Origin: JANOXC01 sp031418215
GTDB lineage: Bacteria > Bacteroidota > Bacteroidia > AKYH767-A > OLB10
Direction: 5' to 3'
NCBI GenBank assembly: GCA_031418215.1
Contig: JANOXC010000132.1
Coordinates: forward strand, 1 to 54,150
DNA: 54,150 bases
Below are positions 26,101 to 34,565 of the stretch, one piece after another. A program made the position numbers and the translations under genes. The number at the start of each line of letters is the position of its first letter. The first letter of the stretch is position 1. Under the pieces are notes generated by a model. The model had not been told where the DNA came from, made no database searches, and was given only the letters and a program-made list of their open reading frames with translations.

Positions 26101-27167
26101 TACCAACAGCAAACATTACGTCAAACAATAATTGTCTAGGAAGTTACTCTTTACTAATTGACAGCAGCAAGATTGCATCAGGCGCAATTACCAATTGGGA
26201 ATGGGTAACTGGAAATACTACTATTGCCAATACACAAAATGCTGTTTATTTATTTCCCAGTGATGGTTTAAAGCAAATTAAACTCATTATAAGCAGCGAT
26301 AAGAGTTGCAATGATACTACGACATCTTTAATCAATATTTATCCACTCCCTACTGCTAACTTTACTTCTTCACCAACCTATGGCGAGGCTCCATTAACAG
26401 TGAATTTGACCAATACCTCTCAGGGAGCTATTAGTTATGCATGGGATTTTAATGATGGCGATACTTCTACATTCTTTGAACCACAACACATCTTTCTCGA
26501 CACAGGAATTTTCAATATTCAATTGATTGCATCAAGTATTTACGGATGTATTGACACTGCCAATCAAAATATTGCAGTGGTATACCGATTTGATGATGTT
26601 GCCTTGTCAGCTATTAATTTTACATTGAATAGCAATTTGCTTACACTATATTGCAGTTTTATTAATCTTGGCAACCTACCACTAACAGCTTTGACTATTA
26701 AATCCATGGTAAACGGAGAGTCTACCACTTACGAAAATTGGTCAGGATTAGTTGATATTTCTGCTTCTAAAACTTATAAACTATCAACAATATACTATTT
26801 AAATGACCCGTCGAATTTGCCGAATTATTTCTGCATTGAAATTAGTAATCCTAATGGCAGTCCTGATAAAAGTCCTGATAATAACAAGCTATGCAATGCA
26901 TTTTCGAAAATATTTAAGATAAATAATATATATCCTAACCCAACAGAAACAAACACCACGATTTCTATAACCGCGGAACAAAAAGACAAAATTTCAGTTT
27001 CTATGTTTTCAACCCTAGGTCAAACTGTAATATCCAATCGGGAATATTCATTGGACAAAGGCATTAACTTTATAGAACTTAAAACAGAAAATTTACCAAG
27101 CGGAATGTATTCATTAAGTATTAATCATAATGACAATACTTACATTAAAAATATTATTAAAAACTAG
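23118..27167 (+). CDS. Secreted propeller-plus-PKD-repeat protein with T9SS type A sorting domain
   Basis: A 1349-residue exported protein. The ATG at 23118 (rather than 23091) puts a clean signal peptide (FRKNLLTLFLSFCFSNIFGQ) at the N-terminus. After a Cys-containing Ig/PKD-like start (YYWDFCPGD), residues ~65-375 form a series of ~50-residue repeats (FVSNHGANSIK, FAANFGGFNIVKLDFG) resembling a beta-propeller of NHL/YVTN type. About nine PKD repeats follow (WDFGDG-like cores from NWDFGDSNG to WDFNDGDTS). A late beta domain (~1150-1265) and a T9SS type A domain beginning NNIYPNPTETN and ending NIIKN close the protein. It is likely a surface adhesin or scaffold; no catalytic motif is seen. 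Confidence 0.87.
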   Translation: MFRKNLLTLFLSFCFSNIFGQCPLVNYSGKDSVCLNEMVNIVNAGDPSLNYYWDFCPGDLKLTPAIIPTTIITSSPNDVKVIRENNFYYGFVASPGTTTLTRLDYGTSLNNSPVISNLTSSPIITSGLYGLDIKKEGNKWYAFAVGYSLNQLIRFEFDSINQVAPTITDVGVAGLSGSYKVHIFGHHVFICNFGANTIQHFEFNNGFGNAPVEITPAINSMLNIPTGFDIDYDCTLNKYIGFAANFGGFNIVKLDFGANLNNAPVASVFSTISSQPIGLDLVFDKDNWFLFVSNHGANSIKSIMIPASLDGTPVSLFDTTFGGALSSPRGVELYNDQSQWIGLIANYGASQITTFSYPNLCDISPPSSYSLNPSFTKNNALPGWNYFNLSVADSNEITTHVTDSVYFYNTPPKAEFSFSNACANNSASFFDSSTFCSDSINSWNWDFGDSNGSTSQFPTHIYNLAGTYVVTLTVFTTSGGNNSITKNINVYSNPQANFSFINNSCAESNVLFTDNSLTVDGFINSWNWTFGEGGTSALQTPSYNYSDGGIYTVTLTVNSSVGCVDSFSQSIAILPRPLSLFSIVNTCIGQTTNFLNHSSISDSTALSYQWDFGYNGNTSVQAQPQFSYPSLQADYTVTLITESVNQCRDTSIQLIHIGNQPVANFSFSTDTICTNTLVSLTNMSTFQPGDTILSYLWDFGDTTNAASVNPVHGYALPGLYNVTLTAFSPTSCNSSITKSIFVIQGPNVNFSYTGICNGSTTLFSDSSSAPSGSTLVSWLWNFGGGDTAISTNTQYQFPQSGTYAVSLSVTSSKGCIATSTENVNIRPLPLANFTSSVLLCNNTPVSFHDTTSIGSGSIVSWQWDFGDNSAISSLPNPQHLYNSSGLFGVKLTSTSDAGCTDDTTIYIFINPAPAGQLLLSNQCYNVPVSFVFNESNLPAVTNNWLWTFGDGNLSSNISPVHIYNSPSTYPVTFQAFNLTSGCSQLFYDTVTVYPLPTANITSNNNCLGSYSLLIDSSKIASGAITNWEWVTGNTTIANTQNAVYLFPSDGLKQIKLIISSDKSCNDTTTSLINIYPLPTANFTSSPTYGEAPLTVNLTNTSQGAISYAWDFNDGDTSTFFEPQHIFLDTGIFNIQLIASSIYGCIDTANQNIAVVYRFDDVALSAINFTLNSNLLTLYCSFINLGNLPLTALTIKSMVNGESTTYENWSGLVDISASKTYKLSTIYYLNDPSNLPNYFCIEISNPNGSPDKSPDNNKLCNAFSKIFKINNIYPNPTETNTTISITAEQKDKISVSMFSTLGQTVISNREYSLDKGINFIELKTENLPSGMYSLSINHNDNTYIKNIIKN

Positions 27168-27178
27168 TTTAAAAATAA

Positions 27179-27211
27179 TTTTGGCAATCCCTTAATTTAT
27201 TACTGCCAAAA
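27179..27211. terminator. Weak candidate bidirectional terminator between convergent genes
   Basis: An 8-bp inverted repeat TTTTGGCA/TGCCAAAA with a 17-base loop lies 11 bp after the PKD gene stop, in the 188-bp gap before the convergent GT2 gene end. Flanks are AT-rich but there is no long T-run on the plus strand. Confidence 0.3.
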
Positions 27212-27355
27212 AGATAACTCTTTCTGCTTAAATATTATTGCGGCCAATACGCAAGCTTAGCTAGGTAAAAAAAACAAATAAAAATTCAGTATTTGCCGAG
27301 TGTGTTGATAATTTAAACCAATTCACTTCTGATTTATGCAATGCATATTTATGGT

Positions 27356-28264
27356 TTAATTTCTTAATCGTAATAAGTTTAAAAGGAGAAACTTAATAAT
27401 TACAATAGTCCTGATGGTAAAAATTGTGAGTGGATAAATAAGGAAGGCCCTGAACAAGTAACTGATAGCCTTTCTATTTTGTCTTGACAAAGCCAGATGC
27501 AGCGAAATATAAGTATCACAATACGCTTCCATGGCATTCTTATAAATTCCGAATTTTTCTCTAACTGCGGGATCTTCAAAAGCATACTTTAATGCCAAGT
27601 TCTTTCTCATCAACAATTTCTCCTCCGGATAATTGAAAACACTTCTTGAATCATGGACCATAAGGGCACCTGAAATACGGCCATCTGTCTTCAATCCGAA
27701 ATTTGCAGCAAGACGAAGCCATAGTTCCCAGTCTTCAGATCCGCTTAAATTTCTGTCTTCATTAAATCTAAAATTTACAGCCACATCCTTTCTGACAAAA
27801 ATTCCAATGCAACTCAGATGATTACCTTTCACCAAACTCCTGATATCATTATTAGCGACTACAGGCTTCCAAATGGATTTATTAGTATATGCCGATATAA
27901 ACTCATAAGCCAGATGAAAAAAAGGAGGGTTTGAATATTTCGTAATCGATTCAAAAGCATTTGCCAAATAATCAGTATAATAAATATCATCTGAATCAAG
28001 AAAAGTGATGTAGTCCCCTTTTGCATGTGCAATGCCATAGTTCCTTGCAACGGCCCTTTCTGAATTAGGGATTTTAAAATATTGAATCTTATCAGAAGCT
28101 AAACTTCTTAAAACATCGCTTGTATTATCGGTACTTCCATCATCAACCACCAGAAGTTCAAAATTCTTATAGCTTTGATCTAGAACGGATTTGATGGAAT
28201 CCATTATTATATCTGCCCTGTTGAAAGTTGGGATAATAATTGAAAAAACAATTTTCTTATCCAT
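27356..28264 (-). CDS. Glycosyltransferase family 2
   Basis: GT-A fold enzyme that would add one sugar from a nucleotide-sugar donor to a lipid-linked glycan on the cytoplasmic face. The 302-residue protein shows FSIIIPTFNRADII, LLVVDDGSTDNT (nucleotide binding), RAVARNYGIAHAKGDYITFLDSDD with the DxD-type metal site, and SGSEDWELWLRLAA in the acceptor region. A hydrophobic C-terminal segment (about residues 273-297) could anchor it to the membrane. Its start overlaps the preceding GT4 gene end by 8 bp. It is the most distal gene of the minus-strand part of the glycan locus. Donor and acceptor sugars cannot be predicted. Confidence 0.93.
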   Translation of the reverse strand: MDKKIVFSIIIPTFNRADIIMDSIKSVLDQSYKNFELLVVDDGSTDNTSDVLRSLASDKIQYFKIPNSERAVARNYGIAHAKGDYITFLDSDDIYYTDYLANAFESITKYSNPPFFHLAYEFISAYTNKSIWKPVVANNDIRSLVKGNHLSCIGIFVRKDVAVNFRFNEDRNLSGSEDWELWLRLAANFGLKTDGRISGALMVHDSRSVFNYPEEKLLMRKNLALKYAFEDPAVREKFGIYKNAMEAYCDTYISLHLALSRQNRKAISYLFRAFLIYPLTIFTIRTIVIIKFLLLNLLRLRN

Positions 28265-29372
28265 AAACTTTTAAAAGTTCAATAATCATTTTTTTAATAG
28301 AAAACCCTTCAATTACATCAATGTATGCACTATCAATGATTGCTGATCTCAAGTCGGGGATTTCCAGTAATTTCTTCATACAAAAGTAAATACTTTCGCT
28401 GTTACAATAAGGCACAACCAGTGCATTCTTCTCATCCACGATATATTCTCCTGCCACGCCCGATAAAGTACAAATAACAGGAACTCTGCAGCTCATTGCT
28501 TCTACATATATCTGACCAAATGCCTCTGCTTCTAAATCTATAGGTACATGTACTATCATATCAAAGCATTTCATTAATGAAAAAACATCCTTTTCAAATT
28601 CAATTGTAACATAATTTCTGAAAGGTAGAGAAGCTAACAATTCCACTATTTCTTTTTTATAATTCCCATTGGCATTAGCTAAAACCAGCTTAGCATTAGG
28701 ATACTCCGTCAATAGCATCTTAAATGCAGGTATAACGAACTGAACACCTTTCCAATCTACGAAGCGACTGACTAAACCAACTATTGGATAAAAACCATCC
28801 AGCTTATATTTCTCTCTAATTGCATCCAACAATTCTTTTCTAGTTTCAGTAATCTTAAAATCAAAACCATGATGAACAACAAATATTTTTGCTTCTTCAA
28901 CAAATTCCCTTTCAATAAGAATCTTCTTTACATTCTCTGAAACTGCAATAATCTTAGTAGAAAAATAATTGATTAATCTGTCGTACTTTATTGCCTTAGG
29001 ATGACTGTTGTGATGGATAGTGGCATGGTGCCTTGTATATATGCGCTTCTTAACCCCAGCTAACCATGCAACAGGAAGTGCGGCAAAGGAAGCATCAAAC
29101 AAATGCGCATGTATAATTTCAGGCTTGTTTCTGAGGAAATAAACAAACAAACGCATCATGACATTTAACAGGTCTCTTTTTCCTCGATACCTGATAAAAA
29201 CCACTTTGATCCCTTTTTGCTTCAGGCTTTGAAAAATCTCCGGAACAGTTTTATCCAAAAAAATAAAATCCACAGCATACTTGGATTTATTCATGTTATC
29301 GGCCATCCATTCCAACCCGTAACTAAAATTGATGAACGAAACTATATATATAATTCTACTTTTTTTTTCCAT
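28257..29372 (-). CDS. Glycosyltransferase family 4 (GT-B)
   Basis: Retaining GT-B enzyme of 371 residues for surface-glycan assembly. The N-terminal Rossmann half contains IIHAHLFDASFAALPVAWLAG and TRHH; the C-terminal donor half contains GLVSRFVDWKGV and the signature EAFGQIYVEAMSCRVPVI with the catalytic glutamates, followed by GGE-like VAGEYIVDEKNALVV. The C-terminus overlaps the GT2 gene start by 8 bp, which suggests coupled translation. An 86-bp AT-rich gap separates it from the upstream paralogous glycosyltransferase gene. Confidence 0.93.
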   Translation of the reverse strand: MEKKSRIIYIVSFINFSYGLEWMADNMNKSKYAVDFIFLDKTVPEIFQSLKQKGIKVVFIRYRGKRDLLNVMMRLFVYFLRNKPEIIHAHLFDASFAALPVAWLAGVKKRIYTRHHATIHHNSHPKAIKYDRLINYFSTKIIAVSENVKKILIEREFVEEAKIFVVHHGFDFKITETRKELLDAIREKYKLDGFYPIVGLVSRFVDWKGVQFVIPAFKMLLTEYPNAKLVLANANGNYKKEIVELLASLPFRNYVTIEFEKDVFSLMKCFDMIVHVPIDLEAEAFGQIYVEAMSCRVPVICTLSGVAGEYIVDEKNALVVPYCNSESIYFCMKKLLEIPDLRSAIIDSAYIDVIEGFSIKKMIIELLKVYG

Positions 29373-29458
29373 TAAAAATGATAATATAATCTAAATTCAA
29401 GTTATAAGAGCAATTTTATTTGAGAAGATATGCTAAGGATTTAGGAAGTTTAATTTTT

Positions 29459-30757
29459 TTAATTCTTAATATCATTTCCGCGCAAAGTTTGTAAATACTG
29501 TGCAAATATTTTTGCTTGATTTTCTCTGGAAAAAAATCTTATTTCACTTTCAACACCGTTATAAATACATATTTTGTTTTTCTTCCATTGTGAGTAAAAT
29601 TTATTTAATTCATTTAAAAATTCTTCAGCACTATTTGCAATAACACCCGAATGTGTTTTAGTTAATAGATTGTCAAGTATATCATCATCCCCAGGGGCAA
29701 GCAGTATATTATTTCGTGAAGCAAGATAATCCAGTGGCTTCACTCCAATGACCCCTTTATATCCCTTCCAACCTGGGTAAAGCAATACATCACTCTGCAC
29801 TGTTTCCTTAACAGCAAGTGCTTTTCCTATTCGTGGTGAAATAAATAAATATTTTTTATCAATCATTTCTGAAATTCGTGTCAAAAAACGCTTATCCGGA
29901 TCGAGTCCGATAAACTTGAACAATATATCCTCGTTTTGATGAGTAAGTACAAAAGCCTGAATCCCCGCCAGCATAATGTCAACATTTTGAGCAGCATATA
30001 AGCTACCAATCATGCTGCAAGTAAACTTTTCATTTGAAACCCGTGTTATTTCATCAAAATATTTTTTTTCAAACCCATTATAGATCACCACAACATCCTT
30101 ACGATTCAACTTATGTAACAAATCAATAAAAGCAGGTGTCACTGTTGACAGCGCATCCACATTTTTTAGTAATCGGCTTAAATGAAATTTTATCAATTTG
30201 TTCTTAAACTGCTTCATTAAAGAAGGATTATAAGCAGGCGCTGCTTCACGGTTGTCCCATAAATCACGAAAATCAGCAACAACTTTCGCATTTGATACTT
30301 TTGCCAATTTCTTAATCAATTTAAACAAATTGAAAGGAGGGCCTGTCAACAGGATAAAGTCAACTTCATTAGCCATTAAGTACTTTTTTGCAAATGATGA
30401 GAATGTTCGAAATGCATTCACTTCCGGGTTAAAATTCCCGGTTAAATCACAAATAAAATAATATAAAGGTCTAAAAATTGAAGTGATAAATATTTTGCGA
30501 TGCAGAAAATGAAACAACTTGGATTTCTGTGATGGCAACCTATATACTTCAAAGTCATCGGTTACTTCATGTTTCATTGGCAAATCTGTATCATGAATAT
30601 AATCTTCCCATTTATTTTCATCCCCTTGCCAATGCCGGGTAACAATAACTGGAAACAGCCCTTGCTCTTTGAAATGCTGCGCCCATGAATAAGCACGCCA
30701 TGGAGGTGATCCATGGCATGGTGGAAAATAATAAGAAAATATAAGTATGCGTTTCAA
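29459..30757 (-). CDS. GT-B-like glycosyltransferase, paralogue A
   Basis: 432 residues with an N-terminus KRILIFSYYFPPCHGSPP typical of GT4-like enzymes, then VIVTRHWQGDE, DFILLTGPPFN and VVADFRDLWDNR. The second half has STVTPAF, VVIYNGFEKKYF, SMIGSLY and a late PLDYLASRNNILLAPGDDDILDNL donor-side segment. It aligns along its length with the neighbouring gene at 31014-32297, so the two are paralogues from duplication. The start is TTG at 30757: an in-frame stop lies just upstream and the next ATG is ~60 codons inside the conserved N-terminus. It presumably adds a sugar in the polymer repeat; donor unknown. A 256-bp AT-rich gap upstream may hold its own promoter. Confidence 0.88.
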   Translation of the reverse strand: MKRILIFSYYFPPCHGSPPWRAYSWAQHFKEQGLFPVIVTRHWQGDENKWEDYIHDTDLPMKHEVTDDFEVYRLPSQKSKLFHFLHRKIFITSIFRPLYYFICDLTGNFNPEVNAFRTFSSFAKKYLMANEVDFILLTGPPFNLFKLIKKLAKVSNAKVVADFRDLWDNREAAPAYNPSLMKQFKNKLIKFHLSRLLKNVDALSTVTPAFIDLLHKLNRKDVVVIYNGFEKKYFDEITRVSNEKFTCSMIGSLYAAQNVDIMLAGIQAFVLTHQNEDILFKFIGLDPDKRFLTRISEMIDKKYLFISPRIGKALAVKETVQSDVLLYPGWKGYKGVIGVKPLDYLASRNNILLAPGDDDILDNLLTKTHSGVIANSAEEFLNELNKFYSQWKKNKICIYNGVESEIRFFSRENQAKIFAQYLQTLRGNDIKN

Positions 30758-31013
30758 GTTATTGCTAAGTTATCGGGATTATATAATTGTAAATTTTAAC
30801 TATATTTTGTACAGAATGGTCTTTAAATTTTTAAACATCAATAAATATTATCACTTTGGATATTGTAAATTAATTTTTTAAATTTCTTTGAATATTATTT
30901 TCAAAATCCTCCATCTATTTTGACTTCTTGAAACACCTCCATTCACCATGTTATCTTAAACCTTTAAAGGCTATTAGACTGTTAAGCTTTTAATGTAGAT
31001 TTGACGGACTGCA

Positions 31014-32297
31014 TTATTCAAAAATTTGCTTTAAAAGAAAAGCAAATTTTTCTGCAATTACTTTTCTACCATACTTTTTAATTAACTCTTTATTTCCTCC
31101 AAAGGTAATTATACCGGATTTTTCCCATTCCCTGTACCAGATTTCAAGGTATTCAGCTACCTGCTCTGCATTCTCAGCTATTTTTCCTGTATTGGTTTCA
31201 ACAATCAATGCATCAGCGACATCGTCATCTCCGGGTGCCATTAAAATATTATTGCCTGAAGCAATAAAGTCAAAAATCTTTGTGGTATAAATTCCCTTGA
31301 AACCGCGCCAGGATGAATGAAGAATTACTTCAGAATTGATAACATACTGTGCAGCTTTATTGGCATCAACCCGGTCGATCTTAATAATCATTTCGGCAGG
31401 TAAGGCATTCAACACTTTGTCATATACTACTGAATGAACATTTAGTCCCACTATAAAAATAGTAATCTCATTAATTTTCTTATCCTTAATAAATAAAAGT
31501 AACCCATTGATAAGCAGGTCCATGTTTTGCGAACTATAATAACTGCCCAAGATTGAAACTCGAAAATTTTCACTTGTCTTACGATCTTTATTCAAATATA
31601 GGATTTCATCAAATCCATTAGTCAATACCCAAAACTCTCTGCTAAAAGCATTTTCCAGATAGTCTGCAATAGGTTTGCTGACTGTACTTGCGCTATTTGC
31701 GAATTTCATCCATTTATTAATATATATCTTCTTAAAAAAGTCAATCCATTTGGTGCTGAATGAAGGCACATAAGCGTTTTTCAGATAATTATTATTCCAT
31801 AAATCACGAAAGTCTATATGTACCGGAATGCTGAATTTACGTTTTAATTCAACCGCTAACCTGATTAAGTTTAGTGGTGGAGAGCTTACAATAATTAGGT
31901 CATAATGATTTTTTTTTAGATGAGCTAATAAAAAATCACTAAAAGCTGATCTGGCATTGGCTTCCGAATTAAAATGACCAAGGGCATTAATCACAAAATG
32001 AAAAATCTTACTAGTAACTTTTAATCGAGATAAATATCTACGATAGAAATTTATTCCACGTATTTTTTCTGATGGTAATCTGTAAATATCATATTCAGGG
32101 AATCTAGTATAATCAATAGGTCGATCATTAAAATTTGTCAGGTCAGCCCATTTGGATTCATCGCCTTTCCAATGTCGTGTTACAACGGTTGGATGAATGC
32201 CATAACTTTTGAAATATGTTGCCCATGAAAAAACCCTGGCTCCGGCGACAGATAATGCAGGTGGAAAAAAATAAGTGATGATAAGTGCTTTCTTCAA
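31014..32297 (-). CDS. GT-B-like glycosyltransferase, paralogue B
   Basis: 427 residues, paralogous to the gene at 29459-30757: shared blocks YFFPPALSVAGARVFSWA, TRHWKGDESKW, LPSEKIRG, SSPPLNLIRLA, HIDFRDLWNN, STVSKPIADYL, LGSYYSSQNMDLL and LMAPGDDDVADAL. Start is TTG at 32297, 6 bp after the asnB stop; no ATG gives the conserved N-terminus. Close spacing indicates co-transcription with the upstream amidotransferase, acyltransferase and flippase genes. It probably acts on the lipid-linked repeat unit in the cytoplasm. Sugar specificity is unknown. Confidence 0.88.
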   Translation of the reverse strand: MKKALIITYFFPPALSVAGARVFSWATYFKSYGIHPTVVTRHWKGDESKWADLTNFNDRPIDYTRFPEYDIYRLPSEKIRGINFYRRYLSRLKVTSKIFHFVINALGHFNSEANARSAFSDFLLAHLKKNHYDLIIVSSPPLNLIRLAVELKRKFSIPVHIDFRDLWNNNYLKNAYVPSFSTKWIDFFKKIYINKWMKFANSASTVSKPIADYLENAFSREFWVLTNGFDEILYLNKDRKTSENFRVSILGSYYSSQNMDLLINGLLLFIKDKKINEITIFIVGLNVHSVVYDKVLNALPAEMIIKIDRVDANKAAQYVINSEVILHSSWRGFKGIYTTKIFDFIASGNNILMAPGDDDVADALIVETNTGKIAENAEQVAEYLEIWYREWEKSGIITFGGNKELIKKYGRKVIAEKFAFLLKQIFE

Positions 32298-32303
32298 TTT
32301 CTT

Positions 32304-34016
32304 CTAGCTAAAAGCCAAGATATAATTAAAGGCAATATAATTCCTGAATTCATTTTCGGATAATTTTAATCCGAACTTAGGCAGTTCACGCTTAGCCACA
32401 GCCAATGCATCGAGAAACAAAGGGTCTACTAACCATTTGTCCTGAGGAGGAGCAAAGCCAATTTTATCCTTACGTCCATAAATCGCAGCAGGCAAAACAG
32501 GCTTTAGCGCTTCTCGTAATACAAATTTTGTTTTTCCGTTATGGTATATTTGTTCTGCGGGGAGACTGAATGCATACTCAACCAAATGATGACTCAAAAA
32601 TGGAAGTCGCACTTCAACCGAATGAGCCATTGAATTTCGGTCAGCATATCTTAATAATTCCGGCAGCTCTGATTCTACTGCGTACTTTAACCTTTCACGT
32701 AATGTATAACCTTGTTTATAAATTGCACGTTTTTTACCTAACAGGTTCAGCAACGGATCATACAGGAATTTATATCCCACTGATTTCTTTTTTCCAAAGT
32801 TTTCCTTAAGGTGTAGGACTTCCTTATGCAGTTGGAATACATTTCCCTTTCTGTATAATTCCCAGATGGCAAAATATTTAAGATTGTCATAACCTGCAAG
32901 GTATTCATCGGCCCCCTGGCCATCGAGGAGTACTGTCGTATTGTTACGATGAGCAAGTTGCATAACGCACCATTGCGCATATATGGAAGTTGAAGTAATT
33001 GGATATTCATGGATGTATAACAGCTTTTGAATACTGCTGAGCATACCGGATAAAGTTGGGAAAATTTCAAAATTGTCGGTCTCTGTATGCCGTGTCACTT
33101 CCTTGATCCATTTTCCTTCATCAGCAGTTTCACTCTCAAACCTCGCAGAAAAAGTATTAAAAGTACGATGAACAAGTTTATTGACTGTGCATACAACTGA
33201 TGAGGAATCAATTCCACCTGAAAGGCTGCTGCCTGCAGTTACATCACACCGAAGCCTGCGTACTATTGAACGGCTGAATAGTTCATAAAACCGTTCGTAA
33301 TACTGATCGGTTTTTACATACCTGGTTCGTTTATATAAATCAATCTCCCAATATTTATGTAAAGTATATTTTTTATCTTTAATTATCAGATAATTTGCTG
33401 CCGGAATATATTGGACATGATTGAAAAATGAATCATCTCCTAAATCATTTTTTTCTTCATTAAGAAATCGTTGCACTTTAGAAATATTAATATCTATTCT
33501 ACTTTCGATTTTTCTCAATGCTTTTATTTCAGAGGCAAAAATGAACCGACTTTCATCAACATAATAGTAGAATGGTTTTTCACCAAAACGGTCTCTTGCG
33601 GCAAACAATAGCCCATCTTGTTCATCCCAAATTGCAAAAGCAAACATACCATCTAAATAATCAAGGCATTTTTCTTTATTTCTGTCATACAATGCAAGCA
33701 AGACTTCAGTGTCGGAAGTTGAATTAAAATTATAACCATATCTTTTCAACTCTTCTTTTAATTCTATATAATTATATATCTCCCCATTAAATACAATAGT
33801 ATACCTCCCATTACTGTAATGCTTTGGCTGTTGTCCCGTTTCCGTTAGGTCGATAATTGACAAACGCCTATGACCAAAACCAACTGTAGCATCTTTATTG
33901 GACCAGAACCCTTCTCCATCAGGACCACGGTGAACCAATTCATCAGTCATCAATTGAAGATCACTTTGTAAAACGCGCTCTCCGTTAAAAGTTATAATTC
34001 CTGCAATGCCACACAT
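32304..34016 (-). CDS. Asparagine synthase-like glutamine amidotransferase (glycan-locus type, copy 1)
   Basis: Class II glutamine amidotransferase plus ATP-dependent amide-forming domain, 570 residues. The nucleophile Cys2 follows Met in MCGIAGI; RRLSIIDLTETGQQP, FNGEIYNY and SDTEVLLALYD build the glutaminase; SLSGGIDSSS is the PP-loop; LLDGQGADEYLAGY and EVRLPFLSHHLVEYA are synthetase blocks. It is slightly shorter than typical AsnB (~600-640). In polysaccharide loci such enzymes often amidate carboxyl groups of uronic acids rather than make asparagine; that role is inferred here from context. It lies between paralogue B and the hexapeptide acyltransferase (21 bp away). Confidence 0.92.
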   Translation of the reverse strand: MCGIAGIITFNGERVLQSDLQLMTDELVHRGPDGEGFWSNKDATVGFGHRRLSIIDLTETGQQPKHYSNGRYTIVFNGEIYNYIELKEELKRYGYNFNSTSDTEVLLALYDRNKEKCLDYLDGMFAFAIWDEQDGLLFAARDRFGEKPFYYYVDESRFIFASEIKALRKIESRIDINISKVQRFLNEEKNDLGDDSFFNHVQYIPAANYLIIKDKKYTLHKYWEIDLYKRTRYVKTDQYYERFYELFSRSIVRRLRCDVTAGSSLSGGIDSSSVVCTVNKLVHRTFNTFSARFESETADEGKWIKEVTRHTETDNFEIFPTLSGMLSSIQKLLYIHEYPITSTSIYAQWCVMQLAHRNNTTVLLDGQGADEYLAGYDNLKYFAIWELYRKGNVFQLHKEVLHLKENFGKKKSVGYKFLYDPLLNLLGKKRAIYKQGYTLRERLKYAVESELPELLRYADRNSMAHSVEVRLPFLSHHLVEYAFSLPAEQIYHNGKTKFVLREALKPVLPAAIYGRKDKIGFAPPQDKWLVDPLFLDALAVAKRELPKFGLKLSENEFRNYIAFNYILAFS

Positions 34017-34037
34017 TTCTTAAGTTGTATTTTTTAT

Positions 34038-34565
34038 TTAGTTGGGAGTCAGTTCCCGGATTATTTTTGCAGGAGCACCGGCTATAATAACATTTGAAGG
34101 GAATGAATGTGTAACAACAGAATTTGCTCCAACCACAACATTATCTCCTATAGTCACTCCGGCAACAACAACAGCACCATTGCCTAACCAGCAATTTTTG
34201 CCAATTTTTATCGACGCTGTTTCATATTTGTCTAAAGTCATGGCTAAGTGGTTACCTGTTTGAAGGCAAACATTAAAAGCGAAATAAGTACCTTCACCTA
34301 TTTCCAATTCAGTTCCTTCAAAAGCCGTAAAATAACAGCCACCGCTTACTGCACAAGAAATCAGTGTTTCATTACTACTTATTTTAATGTTTTTAATCCC
34401 TTGGATTCGCGATGTATAGTGAAGTGAAAAAGGAACCTCACTGTTCAATCTAAAAACCCTTTGAACAATGAAATTTAGCAATAATTGGCCTGTGTTTATT
34501 TTTATATAATATTCTCGACCAATCAGCTTATAAAAACGAGGTAACAATCTAAGACCCAGCATCAT
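34038..34565 (-). CDS. Hexapeptide-repeat (LbH) acyltransferase
   Basis: 175-residue left-handed beta-helix acyltransferase, likely O- or N-acetylating a sugar with acetyl-CoA. The C-terminal half shows hexapeptide repeats (WLGNGAVVVAGVTIGDNVVVGANSVV) ending in the characteristic loop VIIAGAPAKIIRELTP of the maltose/galactoside acetyltransferase group. The N-terminal ~55 residues are basic and less conserved. The gene start overlaps the flippase 3' end by 17 bp; the second Met codon could also serve. It could N-acetylate the amino sugar formed by the nearby WecE-type aminotransferase, but this is inference. Confidence 0.88.
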   Translation of the reverse strand: MMLGLRLLPRFYKLIGREYYIKINTGQLLLNFIVQRVFRLNSEVPFSLHYTSRIQGIKNIKISSNETLISCAVSGGCYFTAFEGTELEIGEGTYFAFNVCLQTGNHLAMTLDKYETASIKIGKNCWLGNGAVVVAGVTIGDNVVVGANSVVTHSFPSNVIIAGAPAKIIRELTPN

